This document shows, piece after piece, positions 1-9,789 of a stretch of 64,000 nt of DNA. The first letter of the stretch is position 1. Every line of letters begins with the position of its first letter. Source of the DNA: Microglena sp. YARC (Eukaryota; Chlorophyta; Chlorophyceae; Chlamydomonadales; Chlamydomonadaceae); assembly GCA_022414725.1 (NCBI GenBank), contig CM039462.1:15756268-15820267 (forward strand), given 5' to 3'. Under the pieces are notes generated by a model, which did not search any database, was not told the DNA's origin, and saw only the letters and a program-made list of their open reading frames with translations. Made by a program: the position numbers and the translations under genes.

Positions 1-2219
1 GACGTTATTGGATATATATATATATGTTCTTTTTTTTACATCACGAACTGCCTCTTGCAAAATGTGCCGTGATTTATCTTTTACATATTCTTCATGCAGT
101 GTTTTTGGATTCATCGTAACTTTCCATAATTTTGTTGGTTGATTTGCCGTAAGCGCTTTTCAGTGTAGGTTTTTATGTTCCAGGATATATGTACTCCGTT
201 GGGGTATTTGCCACTATCTTTAAGGCCAAGACAGTAAAACACATACTAACTGCTTAAAACAGCAATCGGTTGAGTCTGAAAAACAGTGGCGCATTTTCCC
301 TCAAGGTGAAAACACGTGTGAGCCTCAAAACTTATGTGTATTATGGCCTGATGTCACGCACTGCCACTCACGCTACGTTTTGCATTACTCTGGCTGTATC
401 AGTGTGGGTTACCGTCTCGTTTCGTTGTACTTTGGTTGTTGCAAACACTAGCAATCCAATCTACCGTACTTTACTTTCGTTTGTATTACATGGCCATGGC
501 CCAAAATTCACGATGCATGGCCATAATAGACCAACTGACTGAGATCTCCTCACTTTCTCTACTTGACAGCATGTACATATGTTCCAGTCCCAGGGTAGGT
601 CAGAGCGGCAAATCACAACATGCACTTCCGGGAGCGTTCTGGTAGTTTTGGTAGGACGGGACTCTGGACCACAATAAGGGTTTGGACGATTGTGATTGAT
701 TTTATCTGTCACCAGCCTAAGGGGCATAACGGGGGCATTTCGGCCTACCTAGTTGAAATGAAACAAGCTTTCATCCAGGTCCATCTTTCAAAAAGGCTCA
801 GAAGTTTGTTTGGCAAAGATATATCTAAACCGAGCAGATCAAAAGCGGTCGCTAGATGGTGTTTCTTTGTTCAGTTTGCTTTTCGGATCAGCAGGTCGTT
901 TTTTTCCAGTCGCTCTCTGCCATAGCACCTCTTATTTATCTTTTCTGGACAGTGCAAACTTGCGGATCGAAGACAGAGATTCCTTCGGAAGAGCCGTGTT
1001 GAGGACAGCGACTACGCTGCTAGTCAACCAACCCTTGGGAGTTCAGGAGTTCAGAAAGGTTGCCCGACTGCCAGAGAGGTAAGCGAAAATTGATTCATGC
1101 AACATTGATCGAGGGGATCCATTGATTCACGGGACAGAAACTTTGCAACACGGAAGTACTTGTAGTTTCTTGATTTGCCGACCTGCCTCCTGAAAAGCTG
1201 TGAACTTTCCTTTGTGCTGTCGCGCAATAGGCCGAGCTAAGGCGCAGTAGCGGTCTGCGAAAGCAGAACCCACAGTAACCATTAACCAATCCCCAGTGCA
1301 AGCAAGCGAAAGGAAAGGCTCCTTCAACCTCACGCCCCGAGGCAAGGCGAAACAATTTTCATTTTGTATCATCCTTGCCTGGTGCATCCGCATTTTAAAA
1401 TAGCAAGGCTGAATGGCACCCGGTACATCTCATCCCTCGAGAGGTGCAATGCAGTAAGAGAATGTATAATCCTACCAGTAGGAATTCAATGCTTTGATCA
1501 CTGAGATAACTGTGTTTATAGTGCATTCCAAGACTCCAAGTGCAGCCTATCAATCTCAAGGAACTTGCCCAACCTCTTCTTTCTCCGTTATAGTAGAGAA
1601 TTCAAACATGATTCAGCAAAACATTCAGGGAGGATACGGATGAAAGCAAGCCTGTATTTTGCTTCAACCTGTATCCACCTTGTAAAGCGAAAATCCTCCT
1701 TGTAAAAAAACGAAATGAGATCTGAGCATAATGAAGTATGGACATACATTTGTTTTACTCATGAACGGGATTTTCACCCCAGGGCAGGAGGTGGGTCTCC
1801 CAACACAAACCCGCAGCACAGAGTTCAGTTCGCATGAAACATCCACGCCCCATTGTTTGCTCAATTGCTCTGCCTACCTTGCTGCACAGAGTCTTGTTTT
1901 ATTTGCCTTGCCACCTTCGGTTATGATTTTTTCGTACCCATGCATCAGAATGCTTGGGCCCTTTACTCATAATGTTTTCTGTCCTACCTTGCTCTGTATC
2001 AGGCAGCTGCAGGCAACTAAAGATTTCAAGCATTTCAGAAGAAGCTGGAAGAGTGGGGTAGGCAGTACAGCCCTGGACCTTTCCACAACTCAGGGCAAGA
2101 AGCTCTAACCCAGGCTCTGACCTGATCCCATGCACTCGATATTGAACAAGGGCAGTGCTGGTTATGGCGGGATGTTCAGAAGGATGTCAAGCTTGCCAAG
2201 AAGACCAACATTTGCTGCA
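1..2219. other. No gene supported; mostly single-copy DNA
   Basis: Only short open frames occur here (for example 270-542, 620-1082 and 1731-2108), and none has a recognisable domain or compositional support. A short motif around 1775-1800 (a TTTTCACC...AGG...GGTGGGTCTCCC string) recurs at about 5015-5047 and 9465-9490, so it is a dispersed repeat end. Between about 2010 and 2220 a second frame is open that could encode upstream exon material for the gene at 2220, but no splice model can be supported by eye. Confidence 0.5.
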
Positions 2220-3029
2220 ATGGCAAAGCCAAAAGACAAAAAAGTAGTTGCTGCACCATCAGGTTGCCCACTATGCGGCGTTCCGCTGGTTAAAGGGCAT
2301 AACTCAACGAACAGGCACAAGACGAATCTTGCTGTATTCTCACTTCTACCCCCAGATTTGAAAGGTGGAGGACTTCCTATTATCAATCAAGTCAGGGAGG
2401 CCATCGTCCTTGGAAAAAAGCAGAGTGGGCTGAGGCCAGACCAGGAAGCAAGTGCAGCCTCATGCGCCACCATAGCCTCCAGTGGGATTGACCTAGAGCG
2501 CTTCCATGCAAGCAGTTTCAGGCTTGTCAAAGCTGTTCCTTCGGATATTTGCACCCAAGCAGAACGAGCCAAGGCTGCCTCAATGCTCCTCAAGGACCAA
2601 TGCCTGGACGTTCCAGAAGAATATTTTTTCCGGAGGTCAGATCGCACTCATGGTCCGAAATCCCCCCAATGGTGCACCCCTGATCAGCTTGCCAAGGCTC
2701 GGAAGTACAAGTCAGAATGTACGGTCAACATCCAGGATACAGGACTAGAGGAAAGCCGCTTCCACTCTCTGGGCATTGACACTGACTACTTCTGTACACA
2801 GGGAGAACTTCAGAAAGCCTCAAAGCTGCTTGATGCAAGGACTCAGGATGTTCCTTTCAGATTCTACGAGAGGTGGTTCGGCGAGGATGAGGAAGCGGAA
2901 GATTGGGATTATCGGCAGACGTACTTCGAGGATTCTGATGAGGAGGAGTACGAGGAGTGCCAGGAGGAGGAGGAGGAGGAAGGAGGAGGAGGAGGAGGAG
3001 GAAGGGGAGGAGTGGAGGCCTCCCAGTAA
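2220..3029 (+). CDS. Cys/His-motif protein with degenerate repeats and acidic tail (main frame)
   Basis: Unrecognised protein of 269 residues if translation starts at the ATG at 2220, which sits in a good context (GCAATGGC). An in-frame ATG at 2130 would add 30 residues. Residues 16-33 hold a C-x2-C-x7-H-x5-H pattern that could bind zinc. About three degenerate repeats of ~40 residues follow, each centred on a 'CT(Q/P)..(L/R).KA' string (residues 111, 152, 192) and ending, in two of them, in 'DVP..(Y/F)'. After residue 217 the chain is acidic and Trp-rich (EDEEAEDWDY), then runs into Glu and Gly codons from a (GAG)n microsatellite and stops at 3027-3029. The natural C-terminus is probably in the +1 frame (separate entry), so this stop is likely a slippage artefact or mutation. 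A nuclear or nucleic-acid role is possible from the Cys/His motif, but this is inference. Confidence 0.55.
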   Translation: MAKPKDKKVVAAPSGCPLCGVPLVKGHNSTNRHKTNLAVFSLLPPDLKGGGLPIINQVREAIVLGKKQSGLRPDQEASAASCATIASSGIDLERFHASSFRLVKAVPSDICTQAERAKAASMLLKDQCLDVPEEYFFRRSDRTHGPKSPQWCTPDQLAKARKYKSECTVNIQDTGLEESRFHSLGIDTDYFCTQGELQKASKLLDARTQDVPFRFYERWFGEDEEAEDWDYRQTYFEDSDEEEYEECQEEEEEEGGGGGGGRGGVEASQ

Positions 3030-3201
3030 GAAGGAGAGGAAGGAGAGGGTGAGGAAGAAAAAGGAGAGGGAGATGCGTGAACCTTTCTGGGTGACAAAGG
3101 AGGAGTGTTGGACAGCAGCTGATGCAGAAGAGTCTTACCAATTCAATCAGTATACATGGGCAGAGCTTTTAGATATTCCTTTTCATCCATGGGATGAATG
3201 A
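3030..3201 (+). pseudogene. Frame-shifted C-terminal part of the 2220 gene
   Basis: Shifting frame by one base inside the (GAG)n/(GGA)n tract at about 2960-3015 gives an uninterrupted continuation. It has a basic Lys/Arg/Glu-rich stretch and then a segment (3085-3201) with Trp-Thr-Ala-Ala followed about 30 residues later by 'DIPFHPW'. That matches the spacing of the upstream 'CT..L.KA ... DVP' repeats, so it looks like a fourth repeat. It ends at a TGA at 3199-3201. Either the microsatellite has changed length by a non-multiple of three, or the sequence has an indel there. Confidence 0.5.
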
Positions 3202-3249
3202 GACGGCGCAAGCAAGTGTTGATTCTTTATGTGCAACCTAGGGCAGTCT

Positions 3250-3660
3250 ACACTGTACAGGTTATGATGAGGATGAGGTTGAAGATTGGGATTATTGGGA
3301 GTGGTGTGAGACTGTGACGATGGTGAGCAGGGTACTTCAGGGGTGGCTCCAGCTCTGCTGCCTGAGACGTAACCAACTGTCTAGCCTGCGTCCTACGACG
3401 TAACGGAATCTTCTTTCTGGTCAACGGATCTTCCCCACGTTGCGTCCTGCTACATAACGGACTCTTCGACGTTGCGTCTGCGACAAAGGACGCAGCGCCC
3501 TTAACAACCCTGATGGTGAGGCGGAGGTGTAAGAGGAGGAGGAGGGAGGAGGAGGAGGAGGAGGAGGATGAGGAGGAGGAGGAGGAGAAGGAGGGGGATG
3601 AGAAAGGGGAAATGTGGTAAGAGGAGGAGGAGAGGAAGGAGAGGGAGAGGGAGGAGCACA
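3250..3660 (+). pseudogene. Second copy of the acidic tail, split by a MITE
   Basis: From about 3262 the + strand encodes an EDE-x-EDWDYW-type segment closely matching residues 222-231 of the upstream gene. This shows that the acidic tail module was duplicated. A 185-bp MITE with perfect 8-bp target duplications interrupts it at 3328. When the element and one duplication are removed in silico, the frame runs on into a second (GAG)n tract encoding Arg/Glu-rich sequence. Confidence 0.45.
3328..3512. mobile_element. hAT-type MITE, family A (8-bp TSD)
   Basis: 185 bp beginning CAGGGTACTT and ending AACAACCCTG. It is flanked on both sides by ATGGTGAG (3320-3327 and 3513-3520). The interior carries repeated GCGTC...GACGC motifs shared with family A copies at 7502, 29573, 31779 and 50444. 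An 8-bp target-site duplication plus CAGGG termini is characteristic of the hAT superfamily. There is no coding capacity. Confidence 0.85.
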
Positions 3661-3837
3661 TCCTCCTATACTCAGCAGAATCTTTGTACCATAGTTGGAT
3701 GGATACCATCGATGTTATTTTTTTAGTTGTAAAAGGAGTTTAATTATCTTTCAAATACTTGCTCCCAGCAGGGCCTCTGTCGTGTTCTCGCGATTGTTTG
3801 GGGACCAGGTCATGTGCTTGCTATGCTCCTGGCTGGT

Positions 3838-4170
3838 AGTCTGGTTACTTGGTTGGTTGGTTGGTTGGTTAGGCAAGTACCTGCAGCCTAATTGGTTGGT
3901 TGGTTGGTTGGTTGGTTGGGCAAGTTCCTGCAGCCTGATTGGTTGGTTGGTTGGTTGTTCAAACAAGTCCCTGTAGCCTAATTGGTTGGTTGATTGGATG
4001 GTTAGGCAAGTCCCTGTAGCATAATTGGTTGGTTTGTTTGTTGGTTGATTGGTAGGTTGGGTTGGTTCGTTTGGTTTGGTTGGTTGGTTGGTTGGTTGGT
4101 TGGTTGGTTGGTTGGTTGGTTGGTTGGTTGGTTGGTTGGTTGGTTGGTTGGTTGGTTGGTTGGTTGGTTG
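3838..4170. repeat. (GGTT)n microsatellite blocks with spacers
   Basis: Four blocks of GGTT tetranucleotides occur at about 3851-3875, 3893-3918, 3939-3957 and a long one at about 4075-4170. They are separated by a repeated spacer (CAAGTCCCTGTAGCCTAATT type), giving an irregular tandem array. The Trp-Leu-Val-Gly frames in it are an artefact of the repeat. Confidence 0.9.
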
Positions 4171-4189
4171 GGCAAGTCCCTACAGTCTA

Positions 4190-4406
4190 ATTGGCCCCCT
4201 GGACTATAACATGTATTTAGTTGTCAGGTTACAAGCAAGACTACAACATATATACATATGTTATAGCTAGTATGTATATCCCCAGTGTGATTGACTTGAA
4301 TCAAGGTAGTGTCAGCCATACTAGCCTCAGGTCAGGTAGTATAGCTGACGGGTAGTTCAGAGTTCTCTTGTTGTCTCATGTCGGTCTCGTTGTGCATCGC
4401 GTGCAT
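4190..4406. other. No feature recognised
   Basis: Sequence between the GGTT array and a retroposon copy. No convincing coding frame or repeat was seen apart from a short palindromic ATATACATATG stretch. Confidence 0.3.
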
Positions 4407-4572
4407 ATTGTAGAATTAAATGATCACTGAAGCACGAACTCAGGCCCCCCTTTGGTAAAACGATTGTTTGAGGTTCAGTTCATCAATGATTTTTCTTTTT
4501 AAGCCCTTCCTATCACGGTTGGGCAAGTCCCTCTAGCCTATTTGGACTGCCCCTGGACTGTAACATTCATGT
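4407..4572 (+). mobile_element. SINE-like retroposon R1 (CATA-tailed family), long copy
   Basis: It starts near ATTAAATGATCACTG and runs through a conserved block (AGTTCATCAATG...AAGCCCTTCCTATCAC...GGGCAAGTCCCT) to CTGGACTGTAACAT. The same unit occurs at 10802-10970 (+), 25680-25830 (-), 29262-29440 (-), and as shorter 3'-anchored pieces at 38101, 51541 and 51688. All share the same 3' end followed by CATA-type repeats, while the 5' ends differ, as expected for retroposition. Confidence 0.65.
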
Positions 4573-5070
4573 GTACGACCTTATACACTGATGCAGATCT
4601 AAAAGGGCCATGCACTGTAAAATCATGTATTCATTTACCTTTATGTTGTCTACCTATGCTACCACAGTGCTGACTGGCCATGCACCATAGCTTTTAAGTA
4701 ACTTCAGGACTCAGTAGACTGTACATGTGTCCTGTCTGGCTTGGGCAGTTGGGCGCATGCCATGATGCATGGGTCACTTTCAAAGTTCTGACTTGGTGAC
4801 TTCCACCAAGTTTCTGGCCTGGTGACAAAGGTGCGATGAAGTCATGGAGGGCTCAAATCACTTCACTTGCGTCGCAATCAAACGTCGTGACGCAAGGCCC
4901 ATTTCCAGCAAAACTTTCGCACCTGAGCGTCGAACCGGTGTCGCATTGAGTCGCTCGATTTGCGACTCGTTGCACAAAAAACTACAATCAACCATTCGGA
5001 CTGCCAATGGTTTGGGTAGGGAGACCCACCTCCTGAGGTGAAATAACTCTCACAACTTCAAAACAAAAAT
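4573..5070. other. No gene; CG-skewed stretch at 4855-4985
   Basis: No coding frame with support. The stretch 4855-4985 is rich in TCGCA/GCGAC words, a composition also seen at 31095-31260, so both may belong to one dispersed element. The motif at 5015-5047 matches sequences at 1775 and 9465. Confidence 0.3.
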
Positions 5071-5216
5071 CTAGGCGGCTCCCCTGGCTTGCTACACAGG
5101 AAAACCTGAAGTAACGTGGTGCATCTGGAAGCTGGCAGCACCAGCTTGACAGCACTGCTGACATGTTGGGGGTTATACGAGTGGCTGGCTCAGGGAGCTG
5201 CCTAGAAGCTGCTGCT
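5071..5216. mobile_element. Foldback/MITE family D, diverged copy
   Basis: The ends resemble inverted repeats of AGCAGCTTCTAGGCAGCTC. The left end here is degenerate (CTAGGCGGCTCCCCTGG), and the right end reads GGGAGCTGCCTAGAAGCTGC. Matching elements lie at 33565-33752 and 48085-48241, and a half copy at 59665-59700. No coding capacity. Superfamily not determined, because no clear target duplication was found. Confidence 0.5.
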
Positions 5217-5998
5217 CGTAGACGAAAATAGAAGCTATGCCAAGCACTTATCATTAACAGATGATGAAACCAATCTGCTTTTTGAAGCCTTCTATATTAT
5301 GTTGAACTCACTAGACTACCGGTATATCCTGTTTGACCCTTGTTGCTGCTTGCCAGCCTCTTTGCACTTCCATACTTTATTTCTTAACATGCCAAGCATT
5401 TATATCCCTACCTTTTGCCGTCGACTACGTCCTTTCCGGGCTGGAATTTTGCTTGGTGTTTCCTCTCTGTTTTCTCCTGTTATAGAGGTTGGCTGGTTGA
5501 TGAAGTCCCCTTTCTTCAGGAGGATAAATTAAGCCCTTTGTGTATATATATATATCATACCAGGCCCGCCCTGCGCACCTCATTCCTGAATATTTAGACA
5601 AAGAAGAGTAATACAGCAAGTTAAAAACTGGTTCGGTTTTTTGACGAGGCCCTTGCCTTGCCTTGGCCCTCGGGGGGTCCGCCCCCCGGGTCCGGCGGGG
5701 GGTCCGGCCGGGTCCAGCGGCCAAGTTCCGAGTTCAGAGGAAGGGGGAAACTCAGTGAATCTGCGAACCCCTGCTGGCTGCTGCGATCCTTGGACTGTGA
5801 TCTTGATAGTAACCCACTCTGAATTGGGCGATTCCTCGTTAATAAGTCCGTGCCGATAGCATTGTACGATGCTTGGAGAAAAGTCCGTGTTGATCGCATA
5901 GGGCAATGCCTCGTAGAGAAGTCTAACTCTGTTGATTGGTCGATTATTAGCAGCGATTTGGAGAATTGGTTCCTTTCTTTCAGCACCATTCGCCAGGC
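5217..5998. other. Upstream region of the F-box/ankyrin gene
   Basis: No supported gene. A G+C-rich segment at about 5655-5725 contains self-complementary GGTCCG/CGGACC words. A pyrimidine-rich TTCCTTTCTTTCAG at about 5969-5982 could be a splice acceptor just before the ATG at 5999, so an untranslated or short coding first exon upstream is possible. Confidence 0.35.
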
Positions 5999-7072
5999 AT
6001 GAAGAACGTGGATGAGCCGAAGTGTCTTTTACATCTTCCTGATGAGGTAATGACCAGCATTCTGCTGCTGGCTCTTCACTCGGCATCGTCATGCGATGCC
6101 CTGACAGTTTGCCGCTGGTGGAATACGATTGCCTCGCAGAATGTGGTCGACCTGGTACTCGCCAGAGCAAACGGCGATATCGTGAGTTGTTTCATGCGAG
6201 TCGTCGAGCATGACAAACTTGATGTTGCTCGCGATCTGGTGGGTCGAATGAAGACTGTGGAGTTATCTGAGCAGGCTCTGGAGTTAGTGTCGGCCTATGG
6301 ACACGCGGTTGCAGCAGAACTTCTGTTGGATGCCCCACAGCATGCAGCAAGAGCCAACTTCAGAGATGGAGAGGCACTTAAACAGGCAGCATGGGGTGGA
6401 CACAGTGGCGTTGTTCGCTTGTTGCTAGATGCCCCACAACATGCAGCTCATGCAAACTGCCAAAATGGAGAGGCGCTTGCCTTGGCAGCACAGGCTGGGC
6501 ATGTTAGTGTAGTTAGAATGTTGCTAGGTGCCCCACAACATGCAGCTCATGCAGATTGCCAAAATGGAGAGGTACTTGTGCGTGCTACACAGTATGGGCA
6601 CCTGGATGCTGTTAGGTTGTTGCTAGAGACCCCACAACATGTAGCTAGTGCAGACTGCAACGTTGGAGTAGCACTAGTTTGCTTTGCACGGTATGGGCAT
6701 AGCGATGTTGTTAGGTCGTTGCTAGATGCCCCACAACATGCAGCTCGTGCAGACTGCCAAAATGGAGCAGTGTTATTGTGCGCTGCACGGTATGGACACA
6801 GCGATGTTGTAAAGATGTTGCTAGATGCCTCACAACATGCAGCTCGTGCAGACTGCCAGGATGGAGAAGCGCTTGTTTTGGCGGTACAGGATGGGCACCT
6901 GGATGTTGTTAGGTTGTTGCTAGATGCCACAGAGCATGCAGCTCATGCAGACTGCCAGGATGGAGAGGCGCTTGTTTTGGCAGCAGAGGATGGGAACCTG
7001 GATATTGTTAAGATGTTGCTAGATGCCCCTCAACATGCAGCCTGGGCAGGCTGTCGTAATGGATATGCATAA
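5999..7072 (+). CDS. F-box-like and ankyrin-repeat protein
   Basis: 357-residue intronless frame from the ATG at 5999; an in-frame ATG at 5966 would add 11 residues. Residues 8-50 (LLHLPDEVMTSIL...V.RWWNTIA) fit an F-box, the motif that binds SKP1 in SCF ubiquitin ligases. From residue 95 onwards are ankyrin-type repeats. Seven units are exactly 33 residues, starting at residue 111, with the consensus DAPQHAA.ADCQ(N/D)GEALV.AA..GH.DVVR.LL, plus a partial eighth ending at the stop. The DCQDGEALVLAA.(D/N)GH core is typical of ankyrin arrays in large families of algal and protist proteins. Its likely role is a substrate adaptor for ubiquitination, with the repeats binding the target. The last unit is cut after 16 residues and ends at TAA, so the C-terminus may be truncated. 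The near-identical repeats suggest recent expansion within the gene. Confidence 0.8.
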   Translation: MKNVDEPKCLLHLPDEVMTSILLLALHSASSCDALTVCRWWNTIASQNVVDLVLARANGDIVSCFMRVVEHDKLDVARDLVGRMKTVELSEQALELVSAYGHAVAAELLLDAPQHAARANFRDGEALKQAAWGGHSGVVRLLLDAPQHAAHANCQNGEALALAAQAGHVSVVRMLLGAPQHAAHADCQNGEVLVRATQYGHLDAVRLLLETPQHVASADCNVGVALVCFARYGHSDVVRSLLDAPQHAARADCQNGAVLLCAARYGHSDVVKMLLDASQHAARADCQDGEALVLAVQDGHLDVVRLLLDATEHAAHADCQDGEALVLAAEDGNLDIVKMLLDAPQHAAWAGCRNGYA

Positions 7073-7139
7073 AGGCGTGCTATGCGGATTTGAACCCATG
7101 ACTGGGATGTGGAGACACGTGGGTCTTTAAACATTGAAG

Positions 7140-7212
7140 CTTGAGGGGGAGACATGGTATTGGAAGACTGTGATCAGACCAGAGTTGGCTGGAAATTGGA
7201 GTCGGCGAGCAG
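7140..7212. repeat. Dispersed repeat T (GAAGACGGTGA...CCAGAGTTGGCTGG)
   Basis: A TTGGAAGACTGTGATCAG...AGAGTTGGCTGGAAA block. Related blocks occur at about 8975-9050, 33865-33900 and 52550-52615, often followed by TAACAATTCAAAT. No coding content. The 3' end (GCGAGCAG) is the target duplicated by the following MITE. Confidence 0.5.
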
Positions 7213-7386
7213 CAGGGTACTTCCATTGACCAAATTGGCCAGCGCTTTATCGCACTTGAAATAAATAAAAACTGCGCTTTGTAGTGCAAAAAGCGCAACA
7301 ATTGCTTGCTGCGCCAACAGGGGGTTGCAAAAAACTGCGCGAAACGCGCAGTGGGGCTGAATAAGGCAGCGCTTGGAAGTACCCTG
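7213..7386. mobile_element. hAT-type MITE, family B (8-bp TSD)
   Basis: 174 bp, CAGGGTACTTCCATT ... GGAAGTACCCTG, flanked by GCGAGCAG at 7205-7212 and 7387-7394. The interior has the family B signature: AGCGCTTTA...GTAGTGCAAAAAGCGC, CAGGGGGTTG and CTGCGCGAAACGCGCAG. The element is inserted exactly at the first bases of the dispersed motif S. Confidence 0.85.
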
Positions 7387-7436
7387 GCGAGCAGCCAATT
7401 TCTGGCTGGGGCTATGTAACCAAGTTCAAGTTGGCT
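7387..7436. repeat. Dispersed motif S copy
   Basis: A ~45-bp motif, GCGAGCAGCC...GGCTGG(A/G)GCTATGTAACCAAG, repeated across the window at about 8798-8850, 31965-32000 (-), 32335-32375 (-), 51262-51305, 52106-52153 and 59762-59806 (-), and inside the membrane-protein gene at 34901-34949. Confidence 0.6.
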
Positions 7437-7501
7437 GGAAAATTATGCTACAATTCCATTCAATTGAGACCCGTGGGAACTGATGATTTACAGTTGTAAA
7501 C

Positions 7502-7693
7502 CAGGGTTCTTAACGAGACCACCCAGTCCTGCGTCCTGAGACGCAACACATATTACAGGCTGCGTCCTGAGACGCGACAAATTCTATAGCCTGCGTCCTG
7601 AGAAGCAATCGACCCATAGCCTGCGTTCTGAGACGCAAGCAGCCTACTGAAGCTGTGTCTGGGACGGAGGACGCAGCGTCCTAAACAACCCTG
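7502..7693. mobile_element. hAT-type MITE, family A (8-bp TSD)
   Basis: 192 bp, CAGGGTTCTTAACGAG ... AACAACCCTG, flanked by perfect duplications TTGTAAAC (7494-7501 and 7694-7701). The interior holds four CCTGCGT(C/T)CTGAGA(C/A)GCAA units, so it is a tandem array within the element. Confidence 0.9.
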
Positions 7694-7701
7694 TTGTAAA
7701 C

Positions 7702-8029
7702 ATTAAAACATGTGAAGTCGTTGTATTGTTTTTAATCCTCTAATCTAGCTACCCCCTGTTCGGCGCAAGTCCAACTGCACACATTTGATGTCAGGTCGCA
7801 AGCAAGATACGGCAGTGCAACAAGCAGAATGGACAAAGCAGGATGTGCCCAACTGCGTACCTTACACACATACATAAAAAAGTGCGAAAGGAATATTGCT
7901 CGTGTGACTGCTGGGGGTGTGGTGTAGAAGTGCCTGTACTAGCCATTGTACTCCGCCGAGTAGTGAGCAACCTGAAGCCTGATAGACCACATCGTATCAG
8001 TGGCCCAATATTGATTAATTAATTAGGGA
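7702..8029. other. No feature recognised
   Basis: No supported coding frame, RNA or repeat was seen between the family A MITE and the minisatellite beginning at about 8030. Confidence 0.3.
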
Positions 8030-8745
8030 GCTACCGCATCAAGAAGCTGCTTCTGACAGCACACAGAAACTTCTGACAACACACAGAGGCTTCTGACAGA
8101 ACACAGAAACTGCTGGCCGCATCTAGAAGCTGCCTCTGACAGCACACATAAACTTCTGACAGCACACAGAAGCTTCTGACAGCACACATAAACTGCTGAC
8201 AGCGCACAGAAGCTTCTGATAGCACACAGAAACTGATGGCCGCATCTAGAAGCTGCTTCTGACAGCACACAGGAACTTCTGACAGCATACAGAAGCTTCT
8301 GACAGCACACGGAAACTGCTGGCCGCATCTAGAAGCTGCTTCTGATAGCACACAGAAAACTGCTGACAGCACACAGAAGCTCCTGACAGAACACAGAAAC
8401 TGCTGGCCGCATCTAGAAGCTGCTTCTGATAGCACACAGAAACTGCTGATAGCACACAGAAGCTCCTGACAGAACACAGAAACTCCTGGCCGCATCTAGA
8501 AGCTCCTTCTGACATACACAGAAACTGCAGACAGGATAAAGAAGCTTCTGACAGCTCAAAGAAGCTTCTGACAGCACAAAGAAGCTTCTGACAGCATAAA
8601 GAAGCTTCTGACAGCACACAGAAACTACTGACAGCATCTAGAAGCTGCTTCTGACACAGAAACTACTGACAGCATCTAGAAGCTGCTTCTGACACAGAAA
8701 CTACTGACAGCATCTAGAAGCTGCTTCTGACACAGAAAAGCTGAG
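8030..8745. repeat. Minisatellite of CTTCTGACAGCACACAGAA units
   Basis: Tandem array built from ~22-bp units (CTTCTGACAGCACACAGAA/AAACTGCTGACAGC) organised into larger ~110-bp blocks marked by GCCGCATCTAGAAGCTGC. The last three blocks (8640-8735) are near-identical 47-bp units. The reading frames across it in all three minus frames are repeat artefacts. Confidence 0.9.
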
Positions 8746-9111
8746 CAGAGACAACACAAGTCCTAAGCCTCCTTATTTTGTTTTAATGCCGATGACAGCG
8801 AGCAGTTGCCAAATCGCTCGCTGAACCATGTAACCCAGTTCAAGTTCAAGTAGTCAAGTACGCCTCCTTCTCTACGGTGGGAGCACTTCCAAACCTAGAC
8901 AAGTCTTTAAACTGTTATCCGCTTATTTCAGTTATTTGGCACCCTGCTTTCCGTGGGTATCGCACGGGGGGACTTGGACTTGGAAGACGGTGACTCGGTG
9001 ACCAGCCCAGAGGTTGCTGGAAAGCCAAGTAACAATTCAAATTATGGTGAAAGTACTTCCAAACAAAGAATGCTAATTAGTTACTGGGAGCAGCCCACAT
9101 CCAATAGAATT
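8746..9111. repeat. Dispersed repeats S and T, no gene
   Basis: Contains motif S at about 8798-8850 and repeat T at about 8950-9050 (CGTGGGTATCGCACGG...GACTTGGAAGACGGTGA). Both are also found near 52.1-52.6 kb. No coding frame. Confidence 0.5.
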
Positions 9112-9329
9112 CAGGGTACTACTTGACGCATGCTAATGCGCAGTAGGGCGCAAGGTTTTATAGCCCAACTGCGCGATTGTCGCAGCTTTTTAAACCCTCT
9201 TAGGGCGCAGCGCTCAGACTTCCATTTTCAGTTGCGTCAAAAGCGCAACCTATAAGGAGGCAGTTGCGTCAAAGCGCAACCTATAAGGAGGCAGTTGCGT
9301 CAAAGCGCAACCCAAAATATAGTACTCTG
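9112..9329. mobile_element. MITE family C, degenerate copy
   Basis: Begins CAGGGTACTACTTGACGC and ends TAGTACTCTG, one base off the usual ACCCTG. It shares AACCTATAAGGAGGCAGTTGCG and TTAAACCCTCT(T/A) blocks, in inverse orientation, with elements at 24492-24766 and 58467-58662. The block GGCAGTTGCGTCAAAGCGC is tandemly repeated inside. No target duplication is preserved. Confidence 0.6.
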
Positions 9330-9552
9330 AATGGAAGCAGCCCAAATCCACTTTAATCTACTTGAACACTTCATACGGGTTCCCTTGGTGGTTGCCCCCA
9401 GTGCAAGCAAACGGCTGTCCCCCTCAACCTCACGCCTCGTAATAAGGCCTAATCCCGGGCATTTATTTACGGGGTCCCACTTCCTGGGGTGAAAATCTTT
9501 TCAATAAAATAAGAATAAAAAGGTCCATCCGATGACCCAGTTCATCCATGTA
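9330..9552. other. No gene; dispersed repeat end at 9385-9490
   Basis: CCCCCAGTGCAAGCAAACGG...CTCAACCTCACGCCTCG resembles 1290-1345 and marks a dispersed repeat of unknown type. Nothing else was recognised. Confidence 0.35.
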
Positions 9553-9732
9553 TAGGGACCCGCATATCATATGAGGTTGACCAAAAGGCGAGTATGATAT
9601 CATTTGATATCATACACATTGCATCACATGGATATTGTTTATAAATGAAAACTTTAGCCTACTCAGACTGTCGGCATCATATAATATCATATGATGACAT
9701 GATATCATCTGATATCATATTGCCGTTCCCTA
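9553..9732. mobile_element. hAT-type MITE with TAGGGA ends (family Ac-like)
   Basis: 180 bp, TAGGGACCCGCATATCATAT ... ATATTGCCGTTCCCTA, flanked by TCCATGTA (9545-9552) and CCCATGTA (9733-9740), 7 of 8 bases matching. The interior is rich in the palindromes ATCATATGAT and TGATATCA. Maize Ac also ends in TAGGGATG with 8-bp duplications, so a hAT origin is likely. Confidence 0.8.
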
Positions 9733-9789
9733 CCCATGTAGCATTGCACGATTAATCCTTGAGCTCCGGAACAATGAGGGGATGCAGCT

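Noticed and set aside
270..1082. Overlapping short frames of 90-101 residues
   Set aside because: No domain, no conserved neighbour and competing frames; not supportable as genes.
5580..6170. 196-residue minus-strand frame overlapping the F-box gene start
   Set aside because: It overlaps the better-supported F-box/ankyrin frame and a G+C-rich palindromic stretch; no domain.
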